From Symbiodinium natans (taxonomy: Eukaryota > Sar > Dinophyceae > Suessiales > Symbiodiniaceae), in assembly GCA_905221605.1 (NCBI GenBank), contig CAJNDS010002071.1:62001-126000 (forward strand): a DNA stretch of 64,000 nt. The letters run 5' to 3'. A program made the translations under genes and the position numbers. Below the pieces are notes generated by a model, which saw nothing but the letters and a program-made list of their open reading frames with translations, was not told where the DNA came from and made no database searches. This document shows, piece by piece, positions 21,291-34,400 of this stretch. Numbering within the stretch: position 1 is the stretch's first letter; the number at the start of each line of letters is the position of its first letter.

Positions 21291-21545
21291 GTGACCGATG
21301 CGCTCTTATGCGGATGCCGACATGGGAGACCCAGCAATGACGAAGTGTGCAAAAAAGCCACTACCGTGTGCTCTCTGTGTTGTCCCTGGGAGTCCCGCCC
21401 TGCGAACTCAGCAAGCTCTCCGGTCAAGTGCTCGGTGCTTGGAGAAATGTCCGGAGAACTGATCCCCAATGACGACCTTGTGGCAGGAATGGCCCCCCGC
21501 ACCCTGCAGGACTTTTTGATGCGCTACAGAAACGGTGGTCACTAG
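21291..21545 (+). CDS. Possible plus-strand coding end, unknown
   Basis: The plus frame reads KCSVLGEMSGELIPNDDLVA then GMAPRTLQDFLMRYRNGGH and stops at 21545, with high GC at third positions. The minus strand over the same DNA is also open. An isolated candidate with no recognised family. Confidence 0.25.
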   Translation: MTDALLCGCRHGRPSNDEVCKKATTVCSLCCPWESRPANSASSPVKCSVLGEMSGELIPNDDLVAGMAPRTLQDFLMRYRNGGH

Positions 21546-21561
21546 ACTCTAGACATAATTA

Positions 21562-21715
21562 CATAGACCGTGCATGGCAAGCCAAGCTTCGGAGCTCTTC
21601 CAAGTGAGGTGCTGGCACCCAGGACGGATCCATCCTGATAGCGCCCATAGGACAAAATGATCCTTGTAAAGAACTTGCCAGGCCGTCGATGATGATCCGC
21701 ATCAAAATGCGCTCT
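21562..21715 (-). CDS. Possible terminal exon, unknown product
   Basis: After the acceptor-like GTCGCTTAG, one minus frame gives RILMRIIIDGLASSLQGSF then MDPSWVPAPHLEELRSLACH ending in TAA. A second minus frame over the same bases is longer but has poorer third-position GC. It could end the gene whose exon lies at 22026-22119. Confidence 0.3.
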
Positions 21716-22025
21716 AAGCGACACCAGATAATCAGCAACGTTAAAACAGAAACATCTCAACCAAACATCGTAGCAAACAAACCCCCATCAACGAGCGCAA
21801 ACAAGAATGTGTTTTTGGCTTTGCAGCTTCATGTTACAGATCATCCGGATCATTCTTGGCCATCGCTATGTTGCAGCGGTCTGGGCGTGGCAGCTGATGT
21901 GATGAACACATGTTCATGTCTCAGGCCTACTGGAAGCCGTGTGCTTTTCAAGGGCAGATACATTCCAGCTGAGGGGGCATTCCTGGTATCCCCACCATGA
22001 AACTGGATCGTCGCTGAACACTTGC

Positions 22026-22119
22026 TAGCTTCGAATGCAACAGCCGGTAGTAGCCCCAATAGGCTACCATCGGCTGCTTGCGCAGCTCATGGCCAAGCTG
22101 CTGAGATGCTGGCGTCGAC
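22026..22119 (-). CDS. Exon of an unknown gene with good splice sites
   Basis: The acceptor TTTTCAG/GTCGACG (high end 22119) and donor AGCTA/GCAAGT (low end 22026, GC-type) enclose 94 bases open in one frame only: STPASQQLGHELRKQPMVA then YWGYYRLLHSKL. Third positions are GC-rich, as in the better exons of this window. The product is not recognised. Confidence 0.45.
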
Positions 22120-22369
22120 CTGAAAACACCACGCACTGGACTTTCATCCGTGGCTTACAGATTACCCGGCACCGCATCAAATTCGGATGCAAGCTTCCGT
22201 TCTCTAAACAGCAGAATGAAGTTTTGTTTCTAAGCAAAATGCCCCTTCAGGTCTACAGGGGCAGACTTCTACCCCACCCCGCCTGCATCCAGTCTCAGCG
22301 ATCACCGTGCTCGATATCTTAAGTCATTCTTATGCCACCAGCTGTGGCGAAAACATTCTGCTTAGCAAA

Positions 22370-22606
22370 GCACCGTCCAACGTCGAGGTGGGGGACTTGC
22401 TTTGCGATGAGCGGCCTCCAAAGGCCAAATGGGCGCGGCCGAGCTCGAAGAGCTGGACCGGAGTCCACGACCTTTCAGGAACAAGATGGAACAAGCACGA
22501 AGCGACAGCGAGCCACGTGAGTCCTTTCTCTCGAAGTTCTTGTCATTTGGTCTCGCCTCCACGTTGCAGCGCCCGAACCAGGTACCGAGCCATGTGACGT
22601 AAGGGG
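22370..22606 (-). CDS. Coding-like exon, unknown product
   Basis: After GTCTGCAG the minus frame reads YVTWLGTWFGRCNVEARPND then FERKDSRGSL and continues into a Ser-rich run. It is probably upstream of the 22026-22119 exon in the same gene. The 3' limit is not resolved. Confidence 0.35.
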
Positions 22607-22959
22607 CTGCAGACGTGCGATGACGAGGGTGGAATGTGGGCAGGTGCCAGCAGCATGCACCTCTCCATTAAAATGGGTTTTTGTTTCACAGGTGCAGCAA
22701 CTAGCCACGCTCTCATTGGCCAACCAGTTCTTACACGATGTTGGTTTGGAGACTTGCGGCCAATAACCAGAGGACTGGACTCGTGAGCAAAGAAAAGCAC
22801 TCTCAACTGCGGCAACGAGTATGTTGACTGCAACGCACTGCACATCTACGTTACATAACTGTGTTCACGGCTGTCAAACTGAACGGCCATTGCCCTGCAG
22901 AGTTAAGGCAAGGCCAGAACAGGCAAGACATGTTGACTGGGCAATGTCTGTGACAGCAC

Positions 22960-23241
22960 AGCTCCTCACTGTCCAAGGGCAACGCAGAAAGCTCCTCCAC
23001 TCCTTGGAGGGCCGAAGTGACCAGCATTTCGACCAGCATTGTGACCGGCATTGCGATCAGCATTGCGATTGGATGCATGTAGCAAGCCGGTGCCAATGTT
23101 TTGGATGTGGTCCCCCCGAGGCCCGCAAGTGTCCCTTCCGCCATCGCTGAGGACGCCGCGAAGCTGCAAGGCCTGAACCTCCCAGAGCACAGAGGTACCA
23201 TGAGGTAGTGAGGTACTGGCAGATAGAGTAGCTTGGCTCAT
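22960..23241 (-). CDS. Coding-like stretch with an internal 12-bp tandem repeat; frame uncertain
   Basis: Three minus frames are open. The most protein-like before the repeat reads LWEVQALQLRGVLSDGGRDT. Bases 23016-23073 carry about five copies of a 12-base unit (CGACCAGCATTG-like), producing an Asn/Ala/Gly/His or Met/Leu/Val repeat depending on frame. Listed because the surrounding exons are on the same strand; function unknown. Confidence 0.25.
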
Positions 23242-23559
23242 GGTTACCAGTACGAGCTACGAGTACAGAACGTATAGTACGCCGCCTCAACCTCGATGGC
23301 GGCAAGCTGTGACAGTGCTCCTTGGCTTTGCACCTGTCAGGATCTGTCATGTCAACAACGACGCAGGTGAAACATTAGCGCCAATTTCAGCCAGCAACCG
23401 ATTCAGCTCCCCGGACAATACGATGCGTAAAGTCTTTCTGGCGTGTGTCACCGTGCTAGCAGGCTGCGGCCGTGTTGGCTTGGCGAGATCCCGTGCGAGC
23501 ACACACATTACTTGTGACAAAATTTGGCAGACTATGGCTATGGCTCATCTCATACGAGA

Positions 23560-23790
23560 TCATATGAGATCTTCCATGTTGCTCGCACCAGCAGTTGCAA
23601 GTTGAAAGGCGAGTGGCACTGTACCAGCGAGGCACTTCCCGCGGCTGTCGGCGCACAGTGTTGTCTGCCTGCCCAGTTGCATAAGCTTGCAAAATAAATT
23701 GTCAAACGATGGCAAAAGGGTATCACTGGATTGGACTGCAATTCCCTGCTCAGTCTTGCTCACACTGTAGCTTGTTTGGCCGACTCCTGC
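23560..23790 (-). CDS. Exon, possibly 3'-terminal, unknown product
   Basis: From a CTGCAG/GCAGGAG acceptor (high end 23790), the minus frame encodes GQTSYSVSKTEQGIAVQSSD, LLPSFDNLFCKLMQLGRQT and CLAGTVPLAFQLATAGAS and stops at 23560. Composition is clearly protein-like. A FCK/LMQ splice within it is possible. The family is not recognised. Confidence 0.4.
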   Translation of the reverse strand, partial: AGVGQTSYSVSKTEQGIAVQSSDTLLPSFDNLFCKLMQLGRQTTLCADSRGKCLAGTVPLAFQLATAGASNMEDLI

Positions 23791-24734
23791 CTGCAGCTGG
23801 ACTGAAGAAAGCAAAGACTTGCGCAGATGTGCGCAGATGTGTACGCCACATTTCTTAGGGGATGACATACGATGACTCTTGCAGCGACTGTAGACATCTG
23901 TAGACTGACAGCATGTAAGTCGACCTGTGCTGTGGCCTTGTTACTCAGTCAGTGACCTGACAAGCAAACCCTTCCGCATGTAAGTACGGCAGATTATGGT
24001 AGTAAGATTGTCGTTGCTGCGAACGGTTGCTGCCGGCTGCAAAAACGAGAACGCCCGAAAAAGTCGAACAGTTCAAAAGAAGATTTACAAAACACGTTCA
24101 TGCGTCAAGCTGGAAAATGCCCCCAAAAGTCAATGCACGCTGAACGAGTCTTCAGTCTTGAAGCAAAGACGAAAGATGACGAAAAAGTACTTGCAAAATG
24201 CGAAGAGCCATCCAACTCGGCCATGAAACGGCGGGATTAGGGTTCGGCATGCAAGCGGTGGGGCACCGACCCACGCATTAATTCACAGCCATCGACACAG
24301 TGCCTGCCAAAACCTTCTTGTGAGCTTAGTTGCTAAGCTTGTTTGCGTCCCCAGCCTGTGCACTTGCCAGCTCTGCTATGCGTCGTTGTTGTTGCTGCGG
24401 AAGTACGTGAGCTTGAACACGCAACCAATGTCACATCATTTTCAGACGCAGCTGACTTCAACAAACACTTCTGACGCACGTTCCATGTGGAAAGTGCATG
24501 TCACGTGCTCACTTGTGCCCTTCCACATCCAACTTGTCGCAGCTTCTACACCATGGCAACCCATCGCAACTCTGCTCAGCCTTCTCCTCGCCCTCCAGTT
24601 CTGCAGAGTTCCTGGAATAGCTAAGTCTCTGCTGCGAGCAGTGCCAGGTCAGATGCTTCCTTGTTTTGCAAAGCACAGCAGGAGCCTCGCAGGACGCATG
24701 GTGGCTGCTGCACCCGCGGCCTTTCAGGAACCAA

Positions 24735-24766
24735 TGCTGACGCATGCTGACGTATGCTGACGCATA
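24735..24766 (+). repeat. Short tandem repeat, CTGACGCATG unit
   Basis: Three near-perfect 10-base copies. Confidence 0.7.
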
Positions 24767-25351
24767 GGCTGGTGTGCCTGAAAATGAGGCACTGCGGAAC
24801 CTATGGACTCCAGGGCTCTCATTTTGTGGCCTTTCTATGCCTTTCACCTGTGATAGCATAGCACAAGCTGAGTTCTTCACGCAGAGGCTCTGAAAGAGGC
24901 TCTGAATGTTTCCACACTGGTGTTCGGGTTGCACCTTTGTGCTGCATTTGTGCTGCCCGCGGCTGCATACTCCGCAAGCTTGGGCTGCCCAACGCTTCGG
25001 CTCAGTGTGCTCTTGTTGAATCGTCTTGCAGTATGTCGTAGACATGTCGTACATGTAGACCACAGTTTGCTCGAACCACTTCATTATGATTATTCTATTG
25101 TAAATGCGCCATCCCGGCTGGTGGGATAGACGCAAAAGCCTTCACGTTTTGTCCATAGGGCCGTATGCTAAAAGGCCCGAAAGGGGTCTAGTATGGTCTA
25201 GTGAACTTAGCACCGGTGGCCACACACTGCAGATTCTTTTGAGCCGTGGGCGGGGGAAAAGGGGCCCAACCCTTGGCCATAGGGCGTGGAAAATTGCAAC
25301 GCCAAGCTTTGAAGCAGGTCGGGGCTGGCCCCGAGCGGAAGGTATGCCATG

Positions 25352-25385
25352 CAGTGCTTGCAAGTGCTTGCAAGTGCTTGCAAGG
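25352..25385 (+). repeat. Short tandem repeat, GTGCTTGCAA unit
   Basis: Three consecutive 10-base copies, each a near-palindrome around TTGCAA. Confidence 0.75.
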
Positions 25386-25406
25386 TACTACGTCGTTACT
25401 ACGTAC

Positions 25407-25524
25407 CTTGGGTGTTCGCGAGGTGATAGCGGCGAGAGGGAGTCCAAATGCCGCCACTTCTCCAAACGCAGTTGTGAAATCAGCGGGCTTCAAAGACCCG
25501 ATCCATTTGCCCCACATCGGGTGG
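25407..25524 (-). CDS. Exon with strong splice sites, unknown product
   Basis: The acceptor CACCAG/CCACCCG (high end 25524) and consensus donor CCCAAG/GTACGT (low end 25407) bound a 118-base exon encoding MWGKWIGSLKPADFTTAFGE then VAAFGLPLAAITSRTPK. A downstream minus stretch (about 25200-25330) with KNLQCVATGAKF could be the next exon. The product is not recognised. Confidence 0.45.
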
Positions 25525-25819
25525 CTGGTGCAGAGAAGGTCACTGTCTTCAATGCCTGCGGAGTTTGCGCGAGTTCGGTGGACTTGTGAGAGTAGAATGC
25601 GTCGTGCTCGCTCGTGTGCAGAGTGTGTCTAATGCCCGAGTCAGGAACACAAGCGCCGGCATGGATCTCTGAAGCTTGAGTGAAAGCAGCATCCCGCTAC
25701 TATCTGCAGTAGGGCGTGAAAAAGATATTGGAAAACTAAAGATATCAATACTGCCAGTTCTGGGTCCTTCGTCGCGTCTCGACGCATTCGAGTCTGCAAG
25801 CCAGGTTGTTGCATGCATT

Positions 25820-28000
25820 AATATGACATTGTCGAACCGGTATCAAACTCGGACGTCTCGCCAACTTGTCATCTCATCTGTGATATCTTGCCGGGATGGC
25901 CTGACTTGTTGGCGGGGTGTGCATTCGACCTGCGCTGGCCTCCCATGCCGGGTGTGCTTTGTATGGGCAAAGCACATTGCCTACACTGCACACATACCAA
26001 CATAATCCATTTTATACCATGCACATCAACCTTGCGATATCTTGCTGTGGCTTCTCCATGCTTCTCTGATCAGCGCTCTTTGACCTTGCCCGCCGCCGGC
26101 ATCGTCGCGAAGTGGCGCTGAGCCGAACTGGGCAGCCGCTAAAGGAGAGTTCCAACACGTTTTCAGCCTACGTAATCGTCAGTACCCCCCATCCTGGCCC
26201 GGCTCTTCTTTTGCAGACTTGCCTGGCAGCATTCCGGTCCTCTCGGAGGACGGCGGCTCCTGTCCGGCCAAGAGTGCCATTGCCTGGCCGATCACCAAAA
26301 TCACATCCGATGGGCCTGTAAGATTACATTAATGAACATGTGCTGTCCATTCTTTGTTGAGCCTATTTGGGCGCTGCCATCTTTACCATCTCACACTCAA
26401 GCTGAAGCCAAACAAAATTTGAAAATGTCTCAAAACGCCTGCTGCAGCGGCGTTGCCGCGGTGCACTTGCGCTGGCTTGTGCGGGGCCTGACCAATGAAG
26501 TCTTCAAAGCTGTGCTCACAGCTGCTAACTTCCTGACGCGTCTTGCTCTGGCCTGCGCCCCGCGCATCCTGCCCCCTACCTCAGGAATACACGGACTGTC
26601 TACACATCGCATCGTAGCACGTGAATACCTGAGCGATTTGCTCTATTTTACACTTGCCACATCCGGTCCTGCTTGCTTTCACAAAATTTGTGCCACGCCC
26701 TGCTCACTCACATATCTGACCCTGAGAAGTTCAAACGCGCTCACTTTCAAAATGATACAATGACAATCAATACGCTACTAGATCTGTTCCCCGCGTGATT
26801 TGTAACTTGCGCTCTACTTCTTGAAACCAATAAGAGCCAGAGGTGATTTTGGATCTTTGTCGACTGTTTGCAGCACCGACCCCTGCTCCGTCCACCACGG
26901 CTTTCCGAATTTTACGACTTGTCATGACGCACCGCTCCGCGGCATAGTACCCCATCATATCCAGACCATTCAGTCATTAAACTCGCATTTCTCTCTGATG
27001 AGCACGTGCAACTTTCTGACCGCCGCATTGTTCTGTGGCTTGACAGCACAGTGTGCTTGGAACAGGAAGACACGTACAGAATCGAAGTTCAGCTTGACCT
27101 TTAGGGCTGTATGGAACCTCGCACAATTTACATTGTGCAAGAGGCGGAAAGCGCTACGATGTCTGAACGTTTGAATACAGAGTAAGGTTCCAGGATATCG
27201 TTGGTGGATAACAGCTGAGTCTCTTCGAACTTCGAAATCAATAGCATCAGGTTGGCTCATCCAGTAATCGTTGCAGGTCTGCTAACCGCAAGCCGTCCGA
27301 CACTGCAGACCCCAACGGGATTTTCTGAAAGCGGGAGACACGGGTAAGCTAGTGGCTGCTGCGGAGTGTACTTGGCAAAGCACGCGCGTGTTGTGAAGCT
27401 ACTCCCCTTTCCAATGGCGTCGTTGCCCAAAAGTGTGGCATGATGTGGCAGTCCCGAAAAATGAATGCATTCATCTGCTGTTTCTCTACGCCGCTACTGC
27501 TGGGATGAATTGGCTAGTCTGATCGACCTATCCATTCTGTCACACCACCCCACACTGCCTTGTCACTTGTCCATCACTTCATTGAGGTTGCAGTTTCGGT
27601 CAACGTGTTCAGGCAGGGGTTAGGCCTTCGGGATTCAGGGTGAGGGTGGGCAAGGAGGTTCGGGCTGGTCAAGGTTCAGGGTCGGGCGGTGGTTAGGCAG
27701 TGGATGGGATGAAAGGTACAGAGGTTGGGTTTGTGTGGTTAAGGCTGTGTGACGCACTGAGCCCGCTGCAGAGTCCGTTTCTTGCGGCCTCATATGCATC
27801 TGTCACATCGTGATCATGCGTTCGCTTCCGCGGCTTCAATCACCAGAAGAGTCGCAAAAAAACGAGTGCGAAAGACGTGTCATTTTGAATGCGTTGTTGA
27901 CATGCTATGAAGATGTTCTGACTTTCAACTAAATACAAAGCTGGGGATGGCCCTGAAAGCATGTCGTCTAGAACGTCACATAATGTCACATAAGAGTCGC
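25820..28000. other. Few supported features; degenerate G-rich telomere-like patch
   Basis: At 26450-26610 all three readings look partly coding, so no call is made. A 96-codon minus frame at 26970-27260 is open, but its codon use is unlike the other exons. Bases 27607-27720 carry loose GGGTTAGG/GGTTCAGGG-like words, which may be decayed telomere-type sequence. No gene is assigned. Confidence 0.3.
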
Positions 28001-31000
28001 TCTTGTGACAGCTTGTGCCTCTGCTGCCGCCCCTGCCCCATCACATGGTGAGGCCTCAGCGAAGGCGCCGCGCTGCGAACGTTTACGAATCTTATCGAAT
28101 CTTCCTCACCCTCCTGCCACGCTTTTGTGATCTGTCATGGCAGCTTTCTGATGTAAGGGCAGCACCGAGGACCCACAGCCCAAAGCGCAGCTCAACAGGA
28201 GGATTCGGGAGCGGAGTGATGGCTGATTTGGTGGCTTGCATACCTTCACCCCTTAGAATCTGCTGCATTTCAACTTGTATTTGTTGGCATTGGTACGTGT
28301 CCCGTGCTCAAGCGAACCCCAAACTCGACGATGATACTTCGATATGAAGATTTTGAATAATTATGACATCTTATGAAGACATTCTGCAGTCTATGACATG
28401 AAATTGGGGCATCCAAGGGCTTGTCACCTGTCGATCAGGCACCTACGCAACTTCTATCAAAATCTACCCAAAATGCCACAACCCGGATGTGAGATACAGC
28501 GGCGCAAGAAACTGATACTCTCGACGCGCGAGAGCGCAAATGAGCGCAAGAAATCGCAAGTAGTTGTGGAGTGTTGTGGAAGATGCCCCGAAAAGCTCTG
28601 AATCTGCTCCGTATATGCTCTGAATGCTTTGTGCCGCTCTGAATCCCTTAGTCGCACCTCCGTCCTTCAGCTCGAAGGCACCTCCAGTGGTACAACAGCG
28701 TGAAAAGCAACCGAAGTCATGGCACACAAAACATAACAACAAATAACCACATCCTAGCCACACCTTAGCCCTCATCCTATTGCATCCCCGCAACATGCTA
28801 TTCACTCCTCTCATCACTAGGCATTCACAATCGCTTCCCCTACAGGGAGCTTGAACCGTGCGAGGCATGACACCTTCCCAGACTCCCAGACTTGCCGAAA
28901 CGCGAACAATACTTTGTCAATGCTGATAAAGCGCGGCTGCTGCCAAACCGAGAGTCGGACGCCCGGACGGCGCAAGCTTGTGAAGCTCAAGGGCGACTGA
29001 TGTGTAAGTGGATGTTAGTGGTGTGTTGTTTTGTCATTCTTGATGGCACAGCGTATGTACATGTCATCAGCACCTGGACCGGGCCCTCCACAGGCTCTGA
29101 CGCCTCAGCATGTCTCCATTTCTCAGCATCTGACTGGCATTGTCAGTCTATGCAAGTTTTTCGGTTTACTGCAAATTCTATCGCCTGCCTCCATCCTGCC
29201 GCTCGTGACACAATGATTGTATAAAGCCCCAGCCCATCGCAGCCATCCCGTTGCCCTTCAAATCCTTCTCTTAAGGGCCCTGCACTTCGAGCGAGCCAGC
29301 CGCCGCGGTGGCAGCCGCACTCCACGGCTCCGCATTGACGCAGCCGTGGTGCTGGAAGCGGGCGCGCGCGCGCGCGGGGGGGGGGGGGGGGGGGGGGGGA
29401 TCCGCGAAGTCCTATACAACCCACAAGCACTCCACAGGCCATATAGCCTTTGGACTATGCAACAGCGGGAGGCACATTAGGGCTCCAAAGACATGGAGGG
29501 CAGGTAGGGCAGACGAGACGTCATTTCGCGGGAAGCTTCTCGGGACTTTCGCGAAACTGTGGTGCGACCTAGATTGGGTGTATGCTGTGCTTTGCAAAGT
29601 TCAAGGGGCTTGAAGCTCTGCAAGCATATGTTCGAGCTTGCATGGGAGGTAATTGGCACCGTACAACTACGGACCTCAAACCTTGCTGGCAAGTGCGAAG
29701 CATTTGACAACACACCTCTGCAAAAAGGCCTGCAGAAAGCGTGGGTTACGTAATGCTTTCACGCAGTCAATCTAACTCTACTTTCACGAACAACATCGCA
29801 GGCTTTCGAGCCGTGCCCTCAAGATCCTCAAGCTTGCAAGATCTTGCAAGGGTCCGCTTTACATAAATTCTCCACGCGGGACAGTCTCGTCACTGAGGCT
29901 TAAAGCCAATTACCATTCGCGGCACTCCAAGGGCGCAACCCGCCAGCTCTGAAGAAGCTTCTGATTATCTGCGCCCGACCTTACCAACTCCACAGAAGCA
30001 AAGCATGGCAAAGCAGATTGAAAAGATCAGCTTGTACGAAATGCACGATCAAGACTAAGCTTTTCACGTTCCCCGCTCAGGTTGCTGTGGTCTTGTGTCT
30101 TTGGCTCGCGCGGCCTTGGGGGAAGCTTGGGCCATCTATGCCATCTCTATGTTGGGCTGAGATGCTCGACATCCCTGGGATCTTGCAACATGTTATGAAA
30201 TCTTGCGGAGAGCCTGGATTAGCTGCAGATACAGGCGAATACCATTGCCTGAACATGTCCGGTAAACCCAAGCAAATCGAATCTGTCCCGTCTTGCTGTA
30301 TCTTTGTACACCACGTTGTGCACTAGGTGCTCTGCGCTCGTGCAAAGGTGGCACGGTTGCCTTCAAGGTTGAGAACACATGCCAACACACTGCTCATGTT
30401 GTGAAGCATGTCTTCTAACTCCAGGGCAACCCCTACTCTGCAAAGCTTCGAACTGATGCCTCCCCCTCGCACCCATGGTCTCATGGGGTCGTAGGCCTAG
30501 GTACTGCTCTCGGCTAGACATTGCATGTGAGGGAACAACTGACATATGCCACATTCTGAACATTCTGGCATGTACTTGCACGTACCCTGGCACCCTGTGC
30601 AGCGCTTGGCTGAGAACGACTATGCCGTCGCTGACAGGTCTTAGCAGCCAACACCGGGGCCAGGCTGTTCGGAACAGCCTGCAGAGAACCTTCGAGCGAT
30701 GGCACGATTTCACATACGGGCTGTCTTTCCGACTGCTTCAGAGATGCTGGTGGGTTGGTGGATCATAGTCGGAAGGGGCCGAGAGAAAGAGGGCACACAT
30801 GGGGGCGTGGGCAATGATGGCCAACGACCCGGCACCTCCCGAAACCACTATGGACTCCTTGGGCGTGCGACTTGCTGAGATAAGGCGGAGATGTGTCTCG
30901 GATTGTTAATGTTAAGGGCCTTTGGCCACTAGCTTGCCATGTTCCGTTTCCAGGTTTCGCCAATGCATGCTGATGGTCTTGTGTGCTCTGGTCATGCCGT

Positions 31001-31250
31001 CTCTAGGCCCATGACAAATACGGAGCCGCCGCCTCCCCCCCCCCCCTCCCCGCCACCAGCCAATATTCCGGCCGCACTCAGGCCATGGCGTATCATGTTA
31101 TGTCATGTCGAATACTTCAAGCCTTCAGCAGAGGTCTTCTTTCAAAAGTTGAGAAGGGTTGGGTTCTGGCCCTAGGACAACGCGGACGCAGTCAGTGCGG
31201 TCGGCAACGATATACACCAGCCACATGCGAGTAAGCTACTTGCAAGCAAG
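28001..31250. other. No gene recognised; includes (CG)n plus 24-G run
   Basis: Only short frames with shadow-like composition were seen. At 29360-29399 GCGCGCGCGC passes into 24 consecutive G residues. A C-rich tract lies at 31029-31055. A weak minus-strand candidate at 30080-30270 (NPGSPQDFITCCKIPGMSS) was not convincing. Confidence 0.35.
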
Positions 31251-31278
31251 CTGTTTAGATTTCTATAGATTTCTGACG

Positions 31279-31447
31279 ATGACCTACAAAGCCATCGAAG
31301 TCCGAGTATGGCCGCATGATGCCGTCACAACGCGACGACATCCAGCGTGACCTCACATGCAAATGGCCGCGCCTGGTCGGCCCAGAGTCGATCCGGATGG
31401 CGTTCACGTGTCGCTCAAGCTCCGTGACTACGTAGGCACCTCGAAAC
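31279..31447 (-). CDS. Exon-like stretch, unknown product
   Basis: The minus frame encodes GAYVVTELERHVNAIRIDSG, TRRGHLHVRSRWMSSRCDGI and RPYSDFDGF, with a donor-like GGCTTT/GTAGGT near 31283. No domain is recognised. It lies in a region otherwise poor in coding signal. Confidence 0.35.
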
Positions 31448-31459
31448 CAATTCATAGCT

Positions 31460-34400
31460 ACAAGACCTGCTTCCCCGGTACCCCTTTCTGAAACCGCATT
31501 GGTATCCCTATCGCCGGGAATCTCCTCCCCTCACCATCCACAGTCTGCACAGTGCAAGTGAGCAGTGAGGTGTGGCAGCTGCCCAAACACTCAGCGTGCT
31601 GCTATCACTTCCGGTGGCGTGTTGCAAAAGGCTCAAAGAGCAAGAGCAAGCAAGACCCACGAACACCTTTGCAAAGTCTGCCTTGCCTGGCCCCAAAGCA
31701 GAGGCTGTCCTGCCCGAAACAAATGCTGGTCATTCTGCTTGTTTCTTCATCAGCCTCTCCCTGCTCAGTTTTGCTATCGCAGGCTATCAGCTAGCACCTT
31801 GGCTCTGAAGAGCTGCGCTGGGCACTTCCAAAGCGCGCCTTACAAGAATGCAGCCAGAGAAGAATCTGCACTAGACACCAAAAGTTCAGTTCCGGAATTC
31901 GGAAGCACATGAAGCACTATGCTATTTGGAGTCTGAGTCTTTCCCGCGTGGGAGTCGCATGTCGCAGCATGTCGCAGTATGTTCGCAGCCCCGGGCCTTG
32001 ATTGATTTGCTTTTTGCGTCCCCTTGGCTGGTAAATTTGGAACGGTTGCAACTGGCCAGCCGTCGCCCATCACTATGGGCTTTTGGCACTGTGGATTCAG
32101 CAGCTCACTGCTGTCAAAACAGTGGATGGAGACCGTGCGGGTATTGCAAGAAGGTGGTGTAGGATTCAGCTGCGACAGACGAAAGACCTACCAGGACAAG
32201 GCAGCACATGCTGTTGCGACAAGCCTCTGCAGCTACCCAAACTGCTCTGAGGCTCTCATCCCTGCATCTCATCCCCCTGCCCCCAGCTTCGATCTCTAAA
32301 ACTGTTTTGTAGGAGTCAGGTTTGGTTTTGCTGAGGAGGGACAAGCCTGGGTGGGAGGGAGGAGGCGCCTCAGAGCGACTTGTGCCAACATGGTGATCAC
32401 TCACTCATTCAGTCACTCACTATATCAGGAATGTACCTTGCTTCTTCAGTATGCTTTGCACTCTTTGTATATGCGTACAATCTGACTTCTCCGCGCTTGC
32501 TATTTTCAGATTGCTGGTTCATCTTGTCGTTTTGACTCTAAAGTTCGGCTTCGAAGTAGGCAGATGATCGCCGTGGTATTCTTGCCGCATCAGGCTCTTC
32601 CTCCTCTTCTTGTTCCTCCTCTGCTCCGAACCCAAACCCCAGCTGATCCCCAGCTGGCCGTCCCCGGAACCGCAGCTCCCGAACCAGACCCGAACTTCGA
32701 AAAAAAGCGTACAAATTTAAATGGAGCGCAAATTTTAATAAGCAGATATTCAGACGCTCAGACACGCAGGCACTCTCAAATTGCAGAAAGGAAGGTGCCC
32801 AGTTGAGGTAGAATCGAGAAGCCCTGCAGAGTATTCAATGTCTTAAACAGCCGGCATTGAGAGCAGGAAGGAACAATTCTGTTGGCAAACCGAGACATAG
32901 AACGGGTATGAAAAGTCTCCAACTGCTCGTGTGCGTTTGGCCTTTCATGCTCCACTCGACCCTGGCTGGACCCAAACCCAAAAACCCGAACCCAAGCTGG
33001 CTCTCTCCCAATTCTAACTGATTCTAAGTGGTTGTCTTTGCCTTCGGGTTCTCGCGGAGAGGCGCCCGGAACCCTACGATGCTTTAGGGTCACGGGCTCG
33101 CGGGCATTAGGATCTACCAGTAGGGCTTGATGGATAGTCACCCATAGCCTTTAAGTGGTCCACTCTGCTTTGTGCAAGTTGAAGCCTTACTGGTGTCTCT
33201 GTCACGAACAACGATGACAACCAGGGATGGCGAACATGAAAGGGCTTTAGCCTCTCCCTGGCGAATGATGTGTCTGGAAGAGTAAGACAAGTCAACTTGT
33301 CACGCCGGAACTGTGTTCGCTGGTCTTGGTTTCGCTATATGGTGGGCAACGTGAGTCCAACGACCTTCCCGAACGAGAAATTCTCAAATTGTGTTACACT
33401 GTGGAACTGTCAGCAATTGGTGCCGTCCAGGTGCTGCAGGTGCACGTGATGGCCTTGATGGGTCATACCTCGGCAACCAGGTCTCTTGAAGAAAAGGACA
33501 CAACCTTCAAGTTTGTCCAGTCTGGTTTGGCCTCGGTATAGGCGCAGTCTGAGTCCAAAACGTGTGGGGGTCAGGCCTGCAGAAGGCAAGTTCATTTTGC
33601 AAGTTTCCACACGTTTCCAGCACAACACTTAGCCAGCTGACAGAATCTCTGGAAATGACAGCACATGACGGCACTTTGCTTGCCTCAGTTCGAGCTTTGC
33701 TTCTTCCGGTCGGTGGCCATTGCGGCACCTGGAACGACAAAACAACGGACTTTGTGTGCCGCACGAAGTCTAAGCCGTTGAACTATAGATCCGGTGCTTC
33801 ATATGGTCATGTACTCTCATCGCTACGTAATCGGCACCATTTTCGCCCTCACAGCTACTTCGGAACATTCCACAAGCAGATCTGACTAGTCCTCACTAAA
33901 CCTCAACATGTTTGAAGTTCTCACGTTCATGTCGGCGGCACGAAGCCGAACGCGGTCGCAGTGTCGAGGGTGGGATGTACCTCTGACGGAACTGTGCCGG
34001 GTTGCTGGATTATGTCATGCAGTTGCTGCATGCTGCATGCCGTGGGGTGACTCTTGGACAAGTTACGCTCGGCTGAAATGGAACCACAACCGCTATGCAA
34101 CATCTACGACAGCCGCTTAGAATGTCCCAAGCAACTCGGTTTCTGAACGCGAGGCGGAAGTCTCAAGAGGGGCTCCATGCAGCCAGCTCGAAGGGCTCAG
34201 GATTCTTGGTATGAATGCTTTGCTCATCTTTGCTCGTTGCGCAGTAGAGTCCAGGGTCTCCCAATCCGCGCCGAAAAGGCTGCAATTGAATTACGCCCTC
34301 AGATGTTTTTCTCCTGGCTGCTCAAACCCTCTCTCATGAACAGCCAGGTGCCCTGTCTTGATGGTCTTCTGATTCGCAAACAGGCTTTCGGTAAGTATGG

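Noticed and set aside
24509-25135. 208-codon minus frame
   Set aside because: Cys/His/Ser-rich shadow-like composition, no domain and no splice support.
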